Shown here: positions 63,557 to 64,000 of the stretch, piece after piece
How the letters are laid out: each line of letters opens with the position of its first letter
How positions within the stretch are numbered: the first letter of the stretch is position 1
Assembly (NCBI GenBank): GCA_951813525.2
Contig: CATOTJ020000002.1
Location: 1,736,001-1,800,000, forward strand
Origin: Thermohalobaculum sp951813525
Lineage (GTDB): Bacteria > Pseudomonadota > Alphaproteobacteria > Rhodobacterales > Rhodobacteraceae
Length of the DNA stretch: 64,000 nt
Direction: 5' to 3'
Position numbers and translations under genes: made by a program
The notes under the pieces: model-generated
Databases searched by the model: none
Seen by the model: the letters and a program-made list of their open reading frames with translations, nothing else
What the model was told of the DNA's origin: nothing

Positions 63557-63557
63557 C

Positions 63558-64000
63558 ATGACCGCCCCGAAACCTGGCTGGCCGAACCCGCGCGTGCCCT
63601 ATTCCATGTCGTCCGAACGCGCGCGGCTTGAACCTCCGCAAGGCAAGCCGATCATCGTAAACCTCGCCATGAATATCGAGTACTGGCCCTTCGATCGGCC
63701 CATGCCGCGCGGTGTTCTGCCTGCGCCCCATGGTGCACAGATCCAGCCCCCCGACATTCCGAACTATTCATGGGTCGAATACGGCATGCGCGCTGGAATG
63801 CCACGCTTTATGGACATTCTGGCGCGGCGCGGCATTCGTGCCTCGGCGCTCCTCAATGCTCAGGTGGCCGATGTCTACCCGACGCTTATGGACCGGATCA
63901 TCGCTGCGAGGTGGGAACTGGTCGGTCATGGCTGGTTCCAGCAGTCGCTGAAACAGGCCGATGACGAGGTCGCGGTGATCCAACAGTCTCTCGACCGGTT
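63558..64000 (+). CDS. Polysaccharide deacetylase-family protein (PuuE-like), N-terminal fragment
   Basis: 147 residues visible; the gene runs off the right edge. NodB-type features: IIVNLAMNIEYWPFD near the N-terminus, PNYSWVEYGMRAGMPRFMDI, and the metal-site region WELVGHGWFQQSLKQADDE. These resemble the PuuE allantoinase/deacetylase branch that hydrolyses cyclic ureides, not chitin-type polymers. GGAGG lies 10 bases upstream of the ATG, immediately after the MmgE/PrpD stop, so the two are co-transcribed. Confidence 0.85.
   Translation, partial: MTAPKPGWPNPRVPYSMSSERARLEPPQGKPIIVNLAMNIEYWPFDRPMPRGVLPAPHGAQIQPPDIPNYSWVEYGMRAGMPRFMDILARRGIRASALLNAQVADVYPTLMDRIIAARWELVGHGWFQQSLKQADDEVAVIQQSLDR

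Overview
The window looks like chromosomal DNA of a high-GC alphaproteobacterium, most likely Rhodobacterales or a close relative. The clues are an ilvE / PetP-like MarR / PetR-like response-regulator cluster, a DUF1285-moxR-DUF58-DUF4159 cluster, the rsfS-rlmH-gpmI-envC-ctpA order, dense gene packing with many ATGA/GTGA/TGATG overlaps, and inverted repeats resembling PhaR boxes. No prophage, plasmid, CRISPR or secretion-system block was seen; the only complete mobile element is one IS30-type insertion sequence.

Layout. 1-4.0 kb (minus): rsfS, rlmH, gpmI, a degenerate-LytM EnvC-type protein and the 5' end of a CtpA-type protease. 4.1-6.1 kb: a TetR regulator divergent from a glutathione S-transferase and a cupin gene, with two matching operator-like palindromes between them. 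6.2-16.4 kb: a Cys-rich Sel1 protein, ilvE, petP-petR-like regulators, a TPR protein, a Rossmann-fold oxidoreductase, ygfZ, a Bcr/CflA transporter overlapping two small transferases, and another MFS protein. 16.4-20 kb: amtB, a GlxA-type AraC regulator and truB. 20-28.2 kb: a moxR-led envelope operon (MoxR, small secreted protein, DUF58, BatA/DUF4159, glutamine-amidotransferase-like membrane protein) divergent from a DUF1285 gene. 28.3-35 kb: CBS protein, coaD, a two-LCCL secreted protein, two cyclophilins in tandem, an unknown gene with an apparent in-frame stop near its 5' end, a PfkB kinase and a Sel1-GYF_2 protein. 35.1-38.3 kb: a polyamine-catabolism-like set (class III aminotransferase, acetyltransferase, FAD oxidase). 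38.3-41.5 kb: a LysM/solute-binding protein and a solute-binding/OmpA protein cut by an in-frame TAA.

41.7-47.5 kb holds a complete AmmeMemoRadiSam set (Memo-AMMECR1 fusion plus radical SAM enzyme) with an overlapping VOC gene, followed by a Clp-like AAA+ protein with a dead first module and a PAS-like protein. 47.5-57.3 kb: a CoxL-type molybdenum hydroxylase subunit that appears to lack about 170 internal residues, pyrF, a DUF1311-like protein, clpB, and an overlapping trio (glutamate-synthase-like flavoprotein, GNAT, DUF1835). 57.4-60.2 kb: dinB split by the IS30 element. The end carries PhaR-like boxes with an orphan terminator, an N-formylglutamate amidohydrolase, tRNA-Val(GAC), a small secreted protein, an MmgE/PrpD protein and the start of a polysaccharide deacetylase.

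The strongest unusual theme is gene decay: four loci (dinB, the CoxL-type gene, the SBP-OmpA gene and the unknown gene at 31.7 kb) look freshly interrupted. The least explained functional block is AmmeMemoRadiSam with its AAA+/PAS neighbours.
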